DNA of 64,000 bases from Hespellia sp. (GCA_028689735.1 JAQVCP010000004.1:44481-108480), one strand, 5' to 3'; positions 37,769 through 48,076 are shown, counted from the stretch's first letter. The notes: generated from the sequence alone by a model not told the origin. Made by a program: numbers and translations.

Positions 37769-38689
37769 ATGAAAAAACCAGTATTAGTAATTATGGCTGC
37801 AGGAATGGGAAGTCGTTATGGCGGGTTAAAGCAGATTGATCCAGTAGATGAGGAAGGACATATCATTATGGATTTCTCTATCTATGATGCAAAAAAGGCC
37901 GGATTTGAGAAAGTTGTATTTATTATAAAGAAAGAAAACGAAGCGGATTTTAAAACGTGTATAGGGAATCGGATGAGTGAGCAGATGGAAGTTGCTTACG
38001 TATATCAGGAACTGACGAATCTTCCGGAAGGCTTTTCAGTACCAGAGGGAAGGGTGAAGCCCTTTGGAACCGGACATGCGATTCTGAGCTGTCTTGGAAC
38101 AGTTGACGGTCCATTTGCAGTAATCAATGCAGACGATTATTATGGTCAGCATGCGCTCCAGATTATTTATGACTATCTGGCAACCCATGAGGATGATGAA
38201 AAGTACCGCTATACAATGGTTGGGTACATTTTGAAGAATACCCTGACAGAAAATGGCCATGTTGCCCGTGGTGTATGTGAGACTGACATGGATGGATATC
38301 TGAAGGATATCTGTGAGAGAACGCATATCGAGAAGACGGCAGATGGAGCCGCATTTACAGAGGACGATGGTGAGACATGGACAGCTATTTCACCGGACAG
38401 CATCGTATCTATGAATATGTTTGGATTCACGAGCAGTATCCTGAAGGAATTGAAAGAACGTTTTCCAAAATTTCTTGAGAAGAATCTGAAGGAAAATCCA
38501 CTAAAATGTGAGTATTTTCTTCCGTCAGTAGTTGGAGAACTGCTGGAAGAAGACAGAGCTACAGTGGAGGTTCTTAAGTCTGCGGACAAATGGTACGGAG
38601 TGACATACAAAGAAGATAAACCGGTTGTCGTGGCGGCAATCAAGGAGATGAAAGAGGCCGGAATCTATCCGGAATATTTGTGGAAATAA
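37769..38689 (+). CDS. sugar-1-phosphate nucleotidyltransferase (NTP_transferase family) in the GNB/LNB cluster
   Basis: VIMAAGMGSRYGGLKQIDPV, FAVINADDYYGQHAL. Confidence 0.82.
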   Translation: MKKPVLVIMAAGMGSRYGGLKQIDPVDEEGHIIMDFSIYDAKKAGFEKVVFIIKKENEADFKTCIGNRMSEQMEVAYVYQELTNLPEGFSVPEGRVKPFGTGHAILSCLGTVDGPFAVINADDYYGQHALQIIYDYLATHEDDEKYRYTMVGYILKNTLTENGHVARGVCETDMDGYLKDICERTHIEKTADGAAFTEDDGETWTAISPDSIVSMNMFGFTSSILKELKERFPKFLEKNLKENPLKCEYFLPSVVGELLEEDRATVEVLKSADKWYGVTYKEDKPVVVAAIKEMKEAGIYPEYLWK

Positions 38690-38776
38690 GAAGAGAAGGT
38701 ATCGAATCGGCAAAGATTTTCAGGTTGTAAAAAAGTTGGATATTATGTAAAAATGTTGTAAAAAGCGTCATGGGAA

Positions 38777-38804
38777 ATTGCATTTTTAAATCAATGTGCT
38801 ATAC
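38777..38804 (+). promoter_or_regulatory. galE promoter
   Basis: TTGCAT - 16 nt - TATACT. Confidence 0.5.
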
Positions 38805-38948
38805 TAGGTACAGTTGGCAGGAGAAAGCGGAATGACAACAAGGCGATGCTGACGACAGATATCCGGCACAGGAGCATTTATTTGGAAGAGTTTACATACC
38901 GGATAAGACAACAGGAACATAGTTGAACGATTTGAATGGAGGAAGATT

Positions 38949-39965
38949 ATGGCAATATTAGTAGCAGGCGGCGCAGGGTATATCGGAAGTCATACATGTG
39001 TTGAATTACTGAATAGAGGATATGAGGTTGTTGTGTTTGATAACCTTTACAATTCCAGTGAAGTTGCTCTGGACAGAGTGAAAGAAATCACAGGAAAGAC
39101 TGTGAAGTTCTACAAAGGCGATTGTCTGAACAGAGAAGACTTAGAAGAAGTATTTGAGAAGGAAGAAATTGAATCTGTCATTAACTTTGCAGGTTTGAAG
39201 GCTGTAGGAGAATCGGTCGCAAAGCCTTGGGAATACTATCACAACAATATTACAGGAACATTGATTCTGTGTGACGTAATGAGAAAGCATAACTGTTTCA
39301 ATATTGTATTCAGTTCTTCCGCAACTGTTTATGGTGACCCGGCAGAGATTCCGATTACAGAGAAATGCCCAAAGGGAGTGATTACCAATCCATACGGACA
39401 GACAAAGGGAATGTTAGAGCAGATTCTGACAGATCTCAGCGTTGGAGATCCAAGATGGAATGTCATGCTTCTTCGTTACTTTAACCCAATCGGAGCACAT
39501 GAATCAGGGTTAATCGGAGAAGATCCAAAGGGAATTCCAAACAATCTGGTTCCATATATTGCACAGGTTGCTGTTGGAAAGCTGAAATGCCTTGGTGTAT
39601 TTGGAGATGATTATGACACACCGGACGGAACCGGAGTCAGAGATTATATTCATGTGGTAGACCTTGCGATTGGTCACGTAAAAGCAATTGAGAAGATGAA
39701 GACTACAACAGGTGTTAACATCTACAATCTTGGTACAGGGGTTGGATACAGCGTTCTTGATGTGGTAAAGGCTTATGAAAAAGCCTGTGGAAAGAAGATT
39801 CCATATGAGATTAAGGAACGCAGAGCGGGCGATATTGCAGCATGCTATTCTGACGCGACAAAAGCGAAGAATGAACTTGGCTGGATTGCGGAGAGAGGAA
39901 TCGAAGAGATGTGTGCAGATTCCTGGAAATGGCAGTCTATGAATCCGGATGGATATAGAAGCTAA
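38949..39965 (+). CDS. galE: UDP-glucose 4-epimerase
   Basis: [54 protein letters not shown]. Confidence 0.97.
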   Translation: MAILVAGGAGYIGSHTCVELLNRGYEVVVFDNLYNSSEVALDRVKEITGKTVKFYKGDCLNREDLEEVFEKEEIESVINFAGLKAVGESVAKPWEYYHNNITGTLILCDVMRKHNCFNIVFSSSATVYGDPAEIPITEKCPKGVITNPYGQTKGMLEQILTDLSVGDPRWNVMLLRYFNPIGAHESGLIGEDPKGIPNNLVPYIAQVAVGKLKCLGVFGDDYDTPDGTGVRDYIHVVDLAIGHVKAIEKMKTTTGVNIYNLGTGVGYSVLDVVKAYEKACGKKIPYEIKERRAGDIAACYSDATKAKNELGWIAERGIEEMCADSWKWQSMNPDGYRS

Positions 39966-40013
39966 TAGATAACAACGTCTTGCTCGTGAAGCGTACAGGA
40001 CATTACATTCAAT

Positions 40014-40052
40014 AAAAAGGTGACTATCCACAGATGTGGTAGTCGCCTTTTT
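40014..40052 (+). terminator. galE terminator
   Basis: AAAAAGGTGACTATCCACAGATGTGGTAGTCGCCTTTTT. Confidence 0.8.
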
Positions 40053-40092
40053 GCTTCCATACATTCATTCAAAAAGATTTGTTGAATGACGA

Positions 40093-40257
40093 ACAATGTT
40101 TATGCCACTTACCTTGATTGCAGGTTGGTATGGGATGAACTTTATTGATATGCCGGAACTGAAATTCAGATACGGTTATTACATTATCATCGGTATCAGT
40201 GTGCTGACCGTTGTGATTGAAGTGTGGTATTTTAAAATCAAGAAATGGTTTGATTAA
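40093..40257 (+). pseudogene. corA: C-terminal remnant of a CorA-type Mg2+ transporter gene
   Basis: Manual translation TMFMPLTLIAGWYGMNFIDMPELKFRYGYYIIIGISVLTVVIEVWYFKIKKWFD* with diagnostic GMN motif; in-frame TGA at 40087 and no upstream homology. Confidence 0.82.
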
Positions 40258-40296
40258 AAATAATCAATATTTTTGAAAAAAATTTACAGCTGACAC

Positions 40297-40325
40297 TTGA
40301 CAAAAGAATAGTAACTTGCTATTAT
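40297..40325 (+). promoter_or_regulatory. ilvN promoter
   Basis: TTGACA - 17 nt - TATTAT. Confidence 0.7.
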
Positions 40326-40460
40326 TAAAAAACAGAACGCACTCTGTTTTTGAAAAAGGATATAACTTTTGCAGCCATGAGCTGTGTCAGGTTACAGGGA
40401 AGAAGCAAAGCGGGTTCCGAATATCCGCATGATCATGTTCAAAGAAAGTAGGTTCGCAGT

Positions 40461-40979
40461 ATGACTGAAAGTAGTAGAAAACAAGTTTTTTCATTACTGG
40501 TTGGCAATACACCTGGTATCTTAAGCCGTATCTCGGGATTGTTCAGCAGACGTGGATATAGTATCGACAGCATTACAGCAGGTACGACAGCAGATCCGAG
40601 GATTACAAGAATTACGATTGTGGCTACCGGTGATGAGCTGATTTTATCACAGATTGAAAAGCAGGTAAGAAAATTAGAAGATGTAATGGAAATCAAGGTC
40701 TTAGAAGACGATGATGCAGTTTTCAGGGAATTGATTCTGGTCAAGGTGCGGGTCAATGCATCGAAGAGATCGGAAGTGATTTCAATGGCTGATATTTTCA
40801 GAGCCAAGATTGTCGACGTGGAGAAAGAATCGCTTATGGTGGAGCTTACCGGGAATCAGTCGAAGCTGGATGCATTTCTGGAGCTACTTGATGGATATGA
40901 GATTCTGGAGCTTGCAAGAACCGGTATTACAGGACTTGCACGGGGAAGCAAGAATGTTACATATATTGATCTAGACTAA
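40461..40979 (+). CDS. ilvN: acetolactate synthase small (regulatory) subunit
   Basis: SLLVGNTPGILSRISGLFSRRGYSIDSITAG (ACT domain). Confidence 0.95.
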   Translation: MTESSRKQVFSLLVGNTPGILSRISGLFSRRGYSIDSITAGTTADPRITRITIVATGDELILSQIEKQVRKLEDVMEIKVLEDDDAVFRELILVKVRVNASKRSEVISMADIFRAKIVDVEKESLMVELTGNQSKLDAFLELLDGYEILELARTGITGLARGSKNVTYIDLD

Positions 40980-41018
40980 GAAGCTAGAGGTAAGAACCTT
41001 TAACTATAGAAAAAGTAA

Positions 41019-42062
<1,044 letters not shown>

Positions 42063-42072
42063 TGAAAACAAT

Positions 42073-42121
42073 AAAAAGGAGAACATCGGGAATGAAGATT
42101 TCCGAATGTTCTCCTTTTTAA
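42073..42121. terminator. ilvC terminator
   Basis: AAAAAGGAGAACATCGGGA...TTTCCGAATGTTCTCCTTTTTA. Confidence 0.8.
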
Positions 42122-42165
42122 TTGTTTGATCTTGTCATCTTATGGGTAATCCTTGCGCTCGTTCA

Positions 42166-42774
42166 TTATTCCCTGATCATATGATTCTGGATAATAGAAC
42201 GTATGCTGGCATTCAGATCCGGTTTGAGCTCATCATAAGTGATTGGGTCATTATCCAGAATCGTACTATAGCAGGATGAACTGGCAAGCTCAATAATCAA
42301 AAAGAGCATAATTTCAGGATTGCGAAGCTTCACGGAGGTATTGGCTTCAATCAATTTGTGATACAGATCCAGAAAGTTCAATTCTGTTGCAGCTGAATTG
42401 GAAAAAACGGCTTTCCGGAAGATTCCCCAGCTCAGGTTCTTTGAAATGAACCGGAGAACCAATTTGTTCTTTCTTAGCTGATCGATAATATAGTCGACAA
42501 TAAAAACAATCTTGTCCTCAAAATCCGTGATATTCGCTTGCTGTTCTTCTTTGTATGCTGACAGAAAAAGCTTTTCAGCTGTTTTTCCAATCAGTCGGTC
42601 ACGGATCTCATACTTGTCCTTGAAATAGAGATAAAAGGTTCCCTTTGCAACCCCTGCCTTTTGCACAATATCGTGAATTGATGTCTTCTCAATTCCTTTA
42701 CTCATAAACAAATCATAGGCACTATCAAATAATGAATTCAATTTCTGCTGCTTATTCTCTTCAACTTTTCCCAT
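42166..42774 (-). CDS. TetR/AcrR-family transcriptional regulator
   Basis: N-terminal HTH KTSIHDIVQKAGVAKGTFYLYFKDKYEIRDRLI. Confidence 0.93.
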   Translation of the reverse strand: MGKVEENKQQKLNSLFDSAYDLFMSKGIEKTSIHDIVQKAGVAKGTFYLYFKDKYEIRDRLIGKTAEKLFLSAYKEEQQANITDFEDKIVFIVDYIIDQLRKNKLVLRFISKNLSWGIFRKAVFSNSAATELNFLDLYHKLIEANTSVKLRNPEIMLFLIIELASSSCYSTILDNDPITYDELKPDLNASIRSIIQNHMIRE

Positions 42775-42807
42775 CGCAACACACCACTTTTCCTTTAGAT
42801 TTTCTTT

Positions 42808-42836
42808 ATTATAAATATAAAATGACTAAAAGTCAA
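42808..42836 (-). promoter_or_regulatory. tetR-gene promoter
   Basis: Minus strand TTGACT (42836-42831) - 17 nt - TATAAT (42813-42808). Confidence 0.7.
42823..42835. promoter_or_regulatory. operator 1, TGACTAAAAGTCA
   Basis: Match to TGACTNNNRGTCA; overlaps tetR -35. Confidence 0.7.
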
Positions 42837-42854
42837 CTTTTTAATTGTAAATTA

Positions 42855-42883
42855 TTGACTTTTGGTCATTTTTGAGTTATAGT
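42855..42883 (+). promoter_or_regulatory. MMPL-operon promoter
   Basis: TTGACT - 17 nt - TATAGT. Confidence 0.7.
42856..42868. promoter_or_regulatory. operator 2, TGACTTTTGGTCA
   Basis: Match to TGACTNNNRGTCA; overlaps MMPL -35. Confidence 0.7.
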
Positions 42884-42899
42884 ACCTATAGTTACAAAA

Positions 42900-42912
42900 T
42901 GACTAACGGTCA
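42900..42912. promoter_or_regulatory. operator 3, TGACTAACGGTCA
   Basis: Match to TGACTNNNRGTCA in the predicted MMPL leader. Confidence 0.65.
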
Positions 42913-42962
42913 TTAACAAGTGAATACAAAGGTTCACTTAACTAGAAAGGGAGGCTAATCAT

Positions 42963-45080
42963 ATGATGATTAAACTTGGGAAAAAGATAGCAAAATACAG
43001 GGTGGCAATTGTGGTCGTTGCTGTATTACTTTTGATTCCATCCGCGTTAGGGTACTTTAAGACAAGAGTAAATTACGATATCCTTTATTATCTTCCAGGT
43101 GATATTGAGACGATGGTTGGACAGGACATTCTAAAGGAACAATTTGGAAAAGGTGCTTTTGCAATGGAAGTTGTAGAAGGGATGTCTGCGAAGGAAGTTA
43201 CAGATGTCAAAGAAAAGATCGAAAATGTTGACGGTGTGGCAGAGGTAATCGGATATGACTCATTAGAAGAATCCGTTCTTCCGGCCAAGGTGCTTCCAGA
43301 CAGTTTCCGAAGCGTATTTGAAAAAGGGGATGCAACGCTGATGGCAATCTTCTTCGATGATACCACATCGGCGGACAGTACGATGGATGCAATCACAGAG
43401 ATTCGGAAGGTTACGAATAGGCAGTGTTATCTCAGTGGAATGTCAGCAGTGGTTACCGATACAAAGAACTTGTCAGAAAAAGAGACCCCAATCTATGTAC
43501 TGATTGCAGTGATCCTCTGTTGTATCGTACTTGCACTCTTCATGGATTCCTTCCTTCTTCCGGTACTGTTCATGCTGAGTATCGGAATGGCAATTGTTTA
43601 CAATCTGGGAAGCAACTACTTCCTGGGAGAGATTTCTTATATAACCAAAGCACTTAGCGCGGTCCTGCAGCTGGGAGTTACAATGGATTACTCCATTTTC
43701 CTGTGGCACAGCTATCAGGAATATCAGGTAAAGTATCCCGGCGATAAGGAAAGGGCTATGGGCCATGCAATTTCCAATACATTTTCATCTGTAGTAGGAA
43801 GTTCTGTTACAACAGTGGCCGGATTTATTGCACTTTGCTTCATGAGCTTCACGCTGGGTGCTGACTTAGGCATCGTAATGGCAAAAGGGGTAATATTCGG
43901 AGTACTCTCCTGTGTGACAATTTTGCCGGCAATGATTCTGATGTTTGATAATGCAATCAAGAAGACCACACATAAATCACTGATGCCCAATATGAATCAC
44001 ATTGCATCATTTATCACGGATCATTATAAAGCGTTTATCATGGTATTTATCGTGGTTCTGATTCCTGCATTATATGGTTACAATCATTCACAGGTTTATT
44101 ATAATCTGGATTCTACTCTGCCGGAAGATCTGGCAAGTATCCAGGCCAATGAGCAGTTGGAAGAAAACTTTGATATGAACTCCACCCATATGGTTCTGGC
44201 AAGTGCAGATTTGCCGGCGAAGGATGCCAAGAAAATGCTGAATGAGATGTCCGATGTGGACGGTGTGAAATTTGCGTTGGGACTTGACAGTATCATCGGT
44301 TCCTCTGTTCCAAAGGATATGCTTCCAGATTCTGTTACATCTGCATTATCCAGCGATGAATATCAGTTGATGCTGATCAGTTCAGAATACAAAGTTGCAA
44401 CGGATGAAGTGAATAATCAGATTACAGAGTTGAACAAAATTGTCAAGAAATACGATAAAAAAGCAATGCTGATTGGTGAGGGACCTTGTACAAAGGATTT
44501 GATCACCATTACAGATAAGGACTTTAAGGTTGTAAGCGCGATTTCTATTATTGCAATTTTTATGATTATTGCACTAGTATTCAAATCCATTTCCCTTCCA
44601 TTTGTTCTGGTTGCGGTGATTGAATTTGCAATTTTTATCAACCTTGGAATTCCATTCTTTACCGGATCGAAGATGCCATTTATCGCATCGGTTGTTATCG
44701 GGACCATCCAACTGGGAGCTACCGTTGATTATGCAATCTTGATGACAACGAGATACAAAAAAGAACGAAATAACGGACATTCCAAACATGATGCAATTCA
44801 GATTGCATTGTCCACATCCATTCCATCCGTTATCGTGTCAGCACTTGGATTCTTTGCAGCAACATTTGGCGTTGGAATTTATTCTAATATCGACATGATT
44901 TCCCAGCTGTGTACTTTGATGGCACGCGGAGCAATCATCAGTATGTTTGTTGTCATATTCATTCTTCCGTCCATGTTGATGGTATTTGACAAACTGGTAT
45001 GCATGACAACCGTCGGCATGAAACAGAATGTTGCAAAAAACAAAACGGCAGATAACATAAATGCACATGCAAATGCTTAG
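42963..45080 (+). CDS. MMPL/RND-family transporter
   Basis: 705 aa with two sets of TM helices; LQLGVTMDYSIFLWHSYQE and IQLGATVDYAILMTTRYKKE. Confidence 0.92.
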   Translation: MMIKLGKKIAKYRVAIVVVAVLLLIPSALGYFKTRVNYDILYYLPGDIETMVGQDILKEQFGKGAFAMEVVEGMSAKEVTDVKEKIENVDGVAEVIGYDSLEESVLPAKVLPDSFRSVFEKGDATLMAIFFDDTTSADSTMDAITEIRKVTNRQCYLSGMSAVVTDTKNLSEKETPIYVLIAVILCCIVLALFMDSFLLPVLFMLSIGMAIVYNLGSNYFLGEISYITKALSAVLQLGVTMDYSIFLWHSYQEYQVKYPGDKERAMGHAISNTFSSVVGSSVTTVAGFIALCFMSFTLGADLGIVMAKGVIFGVLSCVTILPAMILMFDNAIKKTTHKSLMPNMNHIASFITDHYKAFIMVFIVVLIPALYGYNHSQVYYNLDSTLPEDLASIQANEQLEENFDMNSTHMVLASADLPAKDAKKMLNEMSDVDGVKFALGLDSIIGSSVPKDMLPDSVTSALSSDEYQLMLISSEYKVATDEVNNQITELNKIVKKYDKKAMLIGEGPCTKDLITITDKDFKVVSAISIIAIFMIIALVFKSISLPFVLVAVIEFAIFINLGIPFFTGSKMPFIASVVIGTIQLGATVDYAILMTTRYKKERNNGHSKHDAIQIALSTSIPSVIVSALGFFAATFGVGIYSNIDMISQLCTLMARGAIISMFVVIFILPSMLMVFDKLVCMTTVGMKQNVAKNKTADNINAHANA

Positions 45081-45092
45081 GAGGCAGATATT

Positions 45093-47897
45093 ATGAAAAA
45101 TAGAGAATATAAAAAATTATTGGCAGTAGCATTAATAGTAGCAATGGTTGGCAGCATGTTCCAGACAACAACCTGCCGTTCATTTGCAAGTGACGCAGCA
45201 ACGCAGCAAGTATCACAGGTGGCAGCAGCGGATGATTCCGAGCTAGTCAACACGGTGAAAGAAAAAATTTCCTCAAAGAGTAACAGCAGTTCCACTACGG
45301 CAAAAGCAACGAAGAACGAGACGGTATATGCAAAGGTTGATGCAAATGGTTCCGTAAAATCGGTTACGGTATCGGATCAGCTGAAAAATGTCACAGAGGA
45401 ATCAAATATTCAGGATGTATCAACACTGAAGAATATTGAAAATGTAAAGGGGGATGAGACATTTGAACAGAACAGCAGCAACTTAGTGTGGAGTGGGGCT
45501 GGTTCTGACATCTGTTATCAGGGAACAACGACACAAGCACTTCCAGTTGGAATCAAAGTGACCTACACTTTAGATGGAAAAAATATCAGTGTGGATGAGC
45601 TGAAGGGGAAGAGCGGACATCTGAAAATCAAATATCAGTATATCAATACGACAAAATCATCTGCTACGAATTTTACACCATTTTTAATGGCGACTGGTAT
45701 TGTGATTGATACGGATACTTTTGCAAATGTAACAGTAGAAAACGGGAAAATATCTTCTGACGGAGATCGTGACCTTGTCATTGGCATGGGGCTTCCGAGT
45801 GTTTCCTCAGAACTTGGGACTGATGATCTGGATATCCCGGATTATTTTGAAATGGAAGCAGATGTCACAGACTATAAAGTACCGGAGGCTGTGACGATTG
45901 CTACCAATGAGATATTCAATGAACTGGATACGGATGGATTTGACAGTGTGGATGAGCTGAAGGATTCCATGACTGACCTATCGGATGCGTCAAAGCAGTT
46001 AGTAGATGGTTCCGGACAGTTAAAAGACGGACTGGATACCTTGCTGAATCGTTCCGGTACTCTGGTGGATGGTGTAAATGAGCTGGCAGATGGCGGCGGG
46101 GCATTGAAGGATGGTACGGTTTCTCTGGCAGATGGAGTTGATACCTTAAAAGCCGGAACAACTTCCCTGGTCATGGGTATAGATACCCTAAAGGATGGAA
46201 CCACTTCTTTAGTCAGTGGCTCCGCGGATCTTTCTGAGGGGACAATAACACTGGCAAATGGAAGCAGCGATCTTGCGGCAGGCTTAAATCGAATGAAACA
46301 GCAGACAGATGCAGATGATCTGGTTGGAAATACACAGCAGTTAGCGGCTGGTGCTGCCCAGGTAAATCAGGGAATTGATCAATTGAATACTGGTGTGAAT
46401 ACAGTAAAAGCAGGAACAGGCACTTTGATTGAAAAAGAAGGATTGCTCAGAGATAGTCTTAATAATGGACTTGGCACATTAGAAGACAAACTAAATACAG
46501 GAATAGACACCGCCGTATCTTCTAATGTCAATGCTGCTTTGAACCAATATAGTGATGCAGTTGGTACCAATATGAATAGTTTGGAAACAGCGGCAAATGG
46601 TCTTGTGGATACATTAAGTTCAAGTACTGCGTCCCAGGCTCTTGAAGATGCAGCAGAGAATGTTAACGCACAGTCTGAACAAATTGCAGAACAGTCAAGT
46701 GTCATTGCGGACAATGCAAATGCGGCTGCTGGATCCCTTGAAGAAGCAAATGCCAATGTTGAAAGTGCATATACAGATACATCAAATCTGGATGCAGCAA
46801 TTGCGACTCTTTCCGATGCAGCGGCAAATGAAGAGATTCCAGAAGATGTTCAGGCAGCAATCTATGCAGTCATTGGAAATCTGGAAAGTCAGCAGAGTGA
46901 GACGGCAGTATCCAATGATGCGGTATCGGCTGTCAGTGGCAATATCGATGCCGCAAAGACTGCGGCATACAGCGCAGCAGAAACTGCGGGAAATATGAGC
47001 AATGCAGGTATTGATTTACAGTCACAAGTAGAAGCGGCCACGGCAAATGCAAGTGCACTGGATCAGGCAAAGTATCTTGCGGGAGCAATCACTTCAACCA
47101 AACAAGGACTGCAAGGTGGACTGGTTGGAGACGGTGGTGTGGCATCACAGCTTAGCACGGGACTCTCACAAGGTCTGCAGGGGGCAGTCTCTCAAGGAAT
47201 TGGAACCGTAAAAAACAGTGTGACAGACAGCTTTGATAACCCGGATGCAGCAAAAGGATTGATTGCCGGGACAAAAGGTTTGTTAGACGGTGTTCAATCT
47301 GTTTCGGATGGAATAAATCTCCCGGTTGCAGGTCCGATCTCTCTTAAAGATGGCACCAGTGCACTGGCTGGTGGAACAGCGTTATTAAAGGACAGTTCCG
47401 CAACTTTGAAGAGCGGAATCGACCGGCTCGCAGCAGGTGGAGTTCAAGTTTCAGCGGGAGCTTCTACGGTCACAGCGGGTGCAGCAGAATTGGCCGCAGG
47501 AGCCGGGCGGTTGAATACAGGAGCATCAGACCTTCAAAGTGGAGCCGGGCAGCTTGATGCAGGGGCATCGGATCTTCAAGGTGGAGCAAATAAGCTAAGC
47601 GATGGCGCTGGAACACTAAGCGATGGCCTGAATACACTCCAGGATTCGACACCAGAGCTTACGTCAGGTATCACACAGCTTGATGATGGGTCAAAGGAAT
47701 TAAACGATGGAATGATCAAGTTCAATGAGGAAGGAATTCAGAAGCTGACGAATGCATTTGACGGCGATGTTGATGGAATGTTAGATAAGCTGAACACGAT
47801 GCTTGATTCTTCCAAACAATATAAGAGCTTCTCGGGAATTTCTGATAATATGGATGGAAGTGTGAAATTCATCTTTGTATCAGATGCGGATGAATAA
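45093..47897 (+). CDS. exported protein with xxxLxxG heptad repeats (YhgE/Pip-like repeat type)
   Basis: N-terminal signal sequence; LVDGSGQLKDGLDTLLNRSGTLVDGVNELADGGGALKDG..., repeated again near the C-terminus; partner of the MMPL gene. Confidence 0.82.
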   Translation: MKNREYKKLLAVALIVAMVGSMFQTTTCRSFASDAATQQVSQVAAADDSELVNTVKEKISSKSNSSSTTAKATKNETVYAKVDANGSVKSVTVSDQLKNVTEESNIQDVSTLKNIENVKGDETFEQNSSNLVWSGAGSDICYQGTTTQALPVGIKVTYTLDGKNISVDELKGKSGHLKIKYQYINTTKSSATNFTPFLMATGIVIDTDTFANVTVENGKISSDGDRDLVIGMGLPSVSSELGTDDLDIPDYFEMEADVTDYKVPEAVTIATNEIFNELDTDGFDSVDELKDSMTDLSDASKQLVDGSGQLKDGLDTLLNRSGTLVDGVNELADGGGALKDGTVSLADGVDTLKAGTTSLVMGIDTLKDGTTSLVSGSADLSEGTITLANGSSDLAAGLNRMKQQTDADDLVGNTQQLAAGAAQVNQGIDQLNTGVNTVKAGTGTLIEKEGLLRDSLNNGLGTLEDKLNTGIDTAVSSNVNAALNQYSDAVGTNMNSLETAANGLVDTLSSSTASQALEDAAENVNAQSEQIAEQSSVIADNANAAAGSLEEANANVESAYTDTSNLDAAIATLSDAAANEEIPEDVQAAIYAVIGNLESQQSETAVSNDAVSAVSGNIDAAKTAAYSAAETAGNMSNAGIDLQSQVEAATANASALDQAKYLAGAITSTKQGLQGGLVGDGGVASQLSTGLSQGLQGAVSQGIGTVKNSVTDSFDNPDAAKGLIAGTKGLLDGVQSVSDGINLPVAGPISLKDGTSALAGGTALLKDSSATLKSGIDRLAAGGVQVSAGASTVTAGAAELAAGAGRLNTGASDLQSGAGQLDAGASDLQGGANKLSDGAGTLSDGLNTLQDSTPELTSGITQLDDGSKELNDGMIKFNEEGIQKLTNAFDGDVDGMLDKLNTMLDSSKQYKSFSGISDNMDGSVKFIFVSDADE

Positions 47898-47934
47898 GAT
47901 TGGGTTTTGAAGGCAAAAAAATAAAATGAAAAAG

Positions 47935-47970
47935 AAAAAGTTCTCTGTCTGGCAGGCGGAGAACTTTTTT
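47935..47970 (+). terminator. terminator after MMPL operon
   Basis: AAAAAGTTCTCTGTCTGGCAGGCGGAGAACTTTTTT. Confidence 0.75.
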
Positions 47971-48076
47971 GAGGAAATTTTTGATTTGAAATGATTTCTT
48001 GTGCATACTTTCCGGCAGTGGTATGATAGAAATATATAAGTGGAAACGGAAATTGATTTAGAAAGGAGCACACAGT

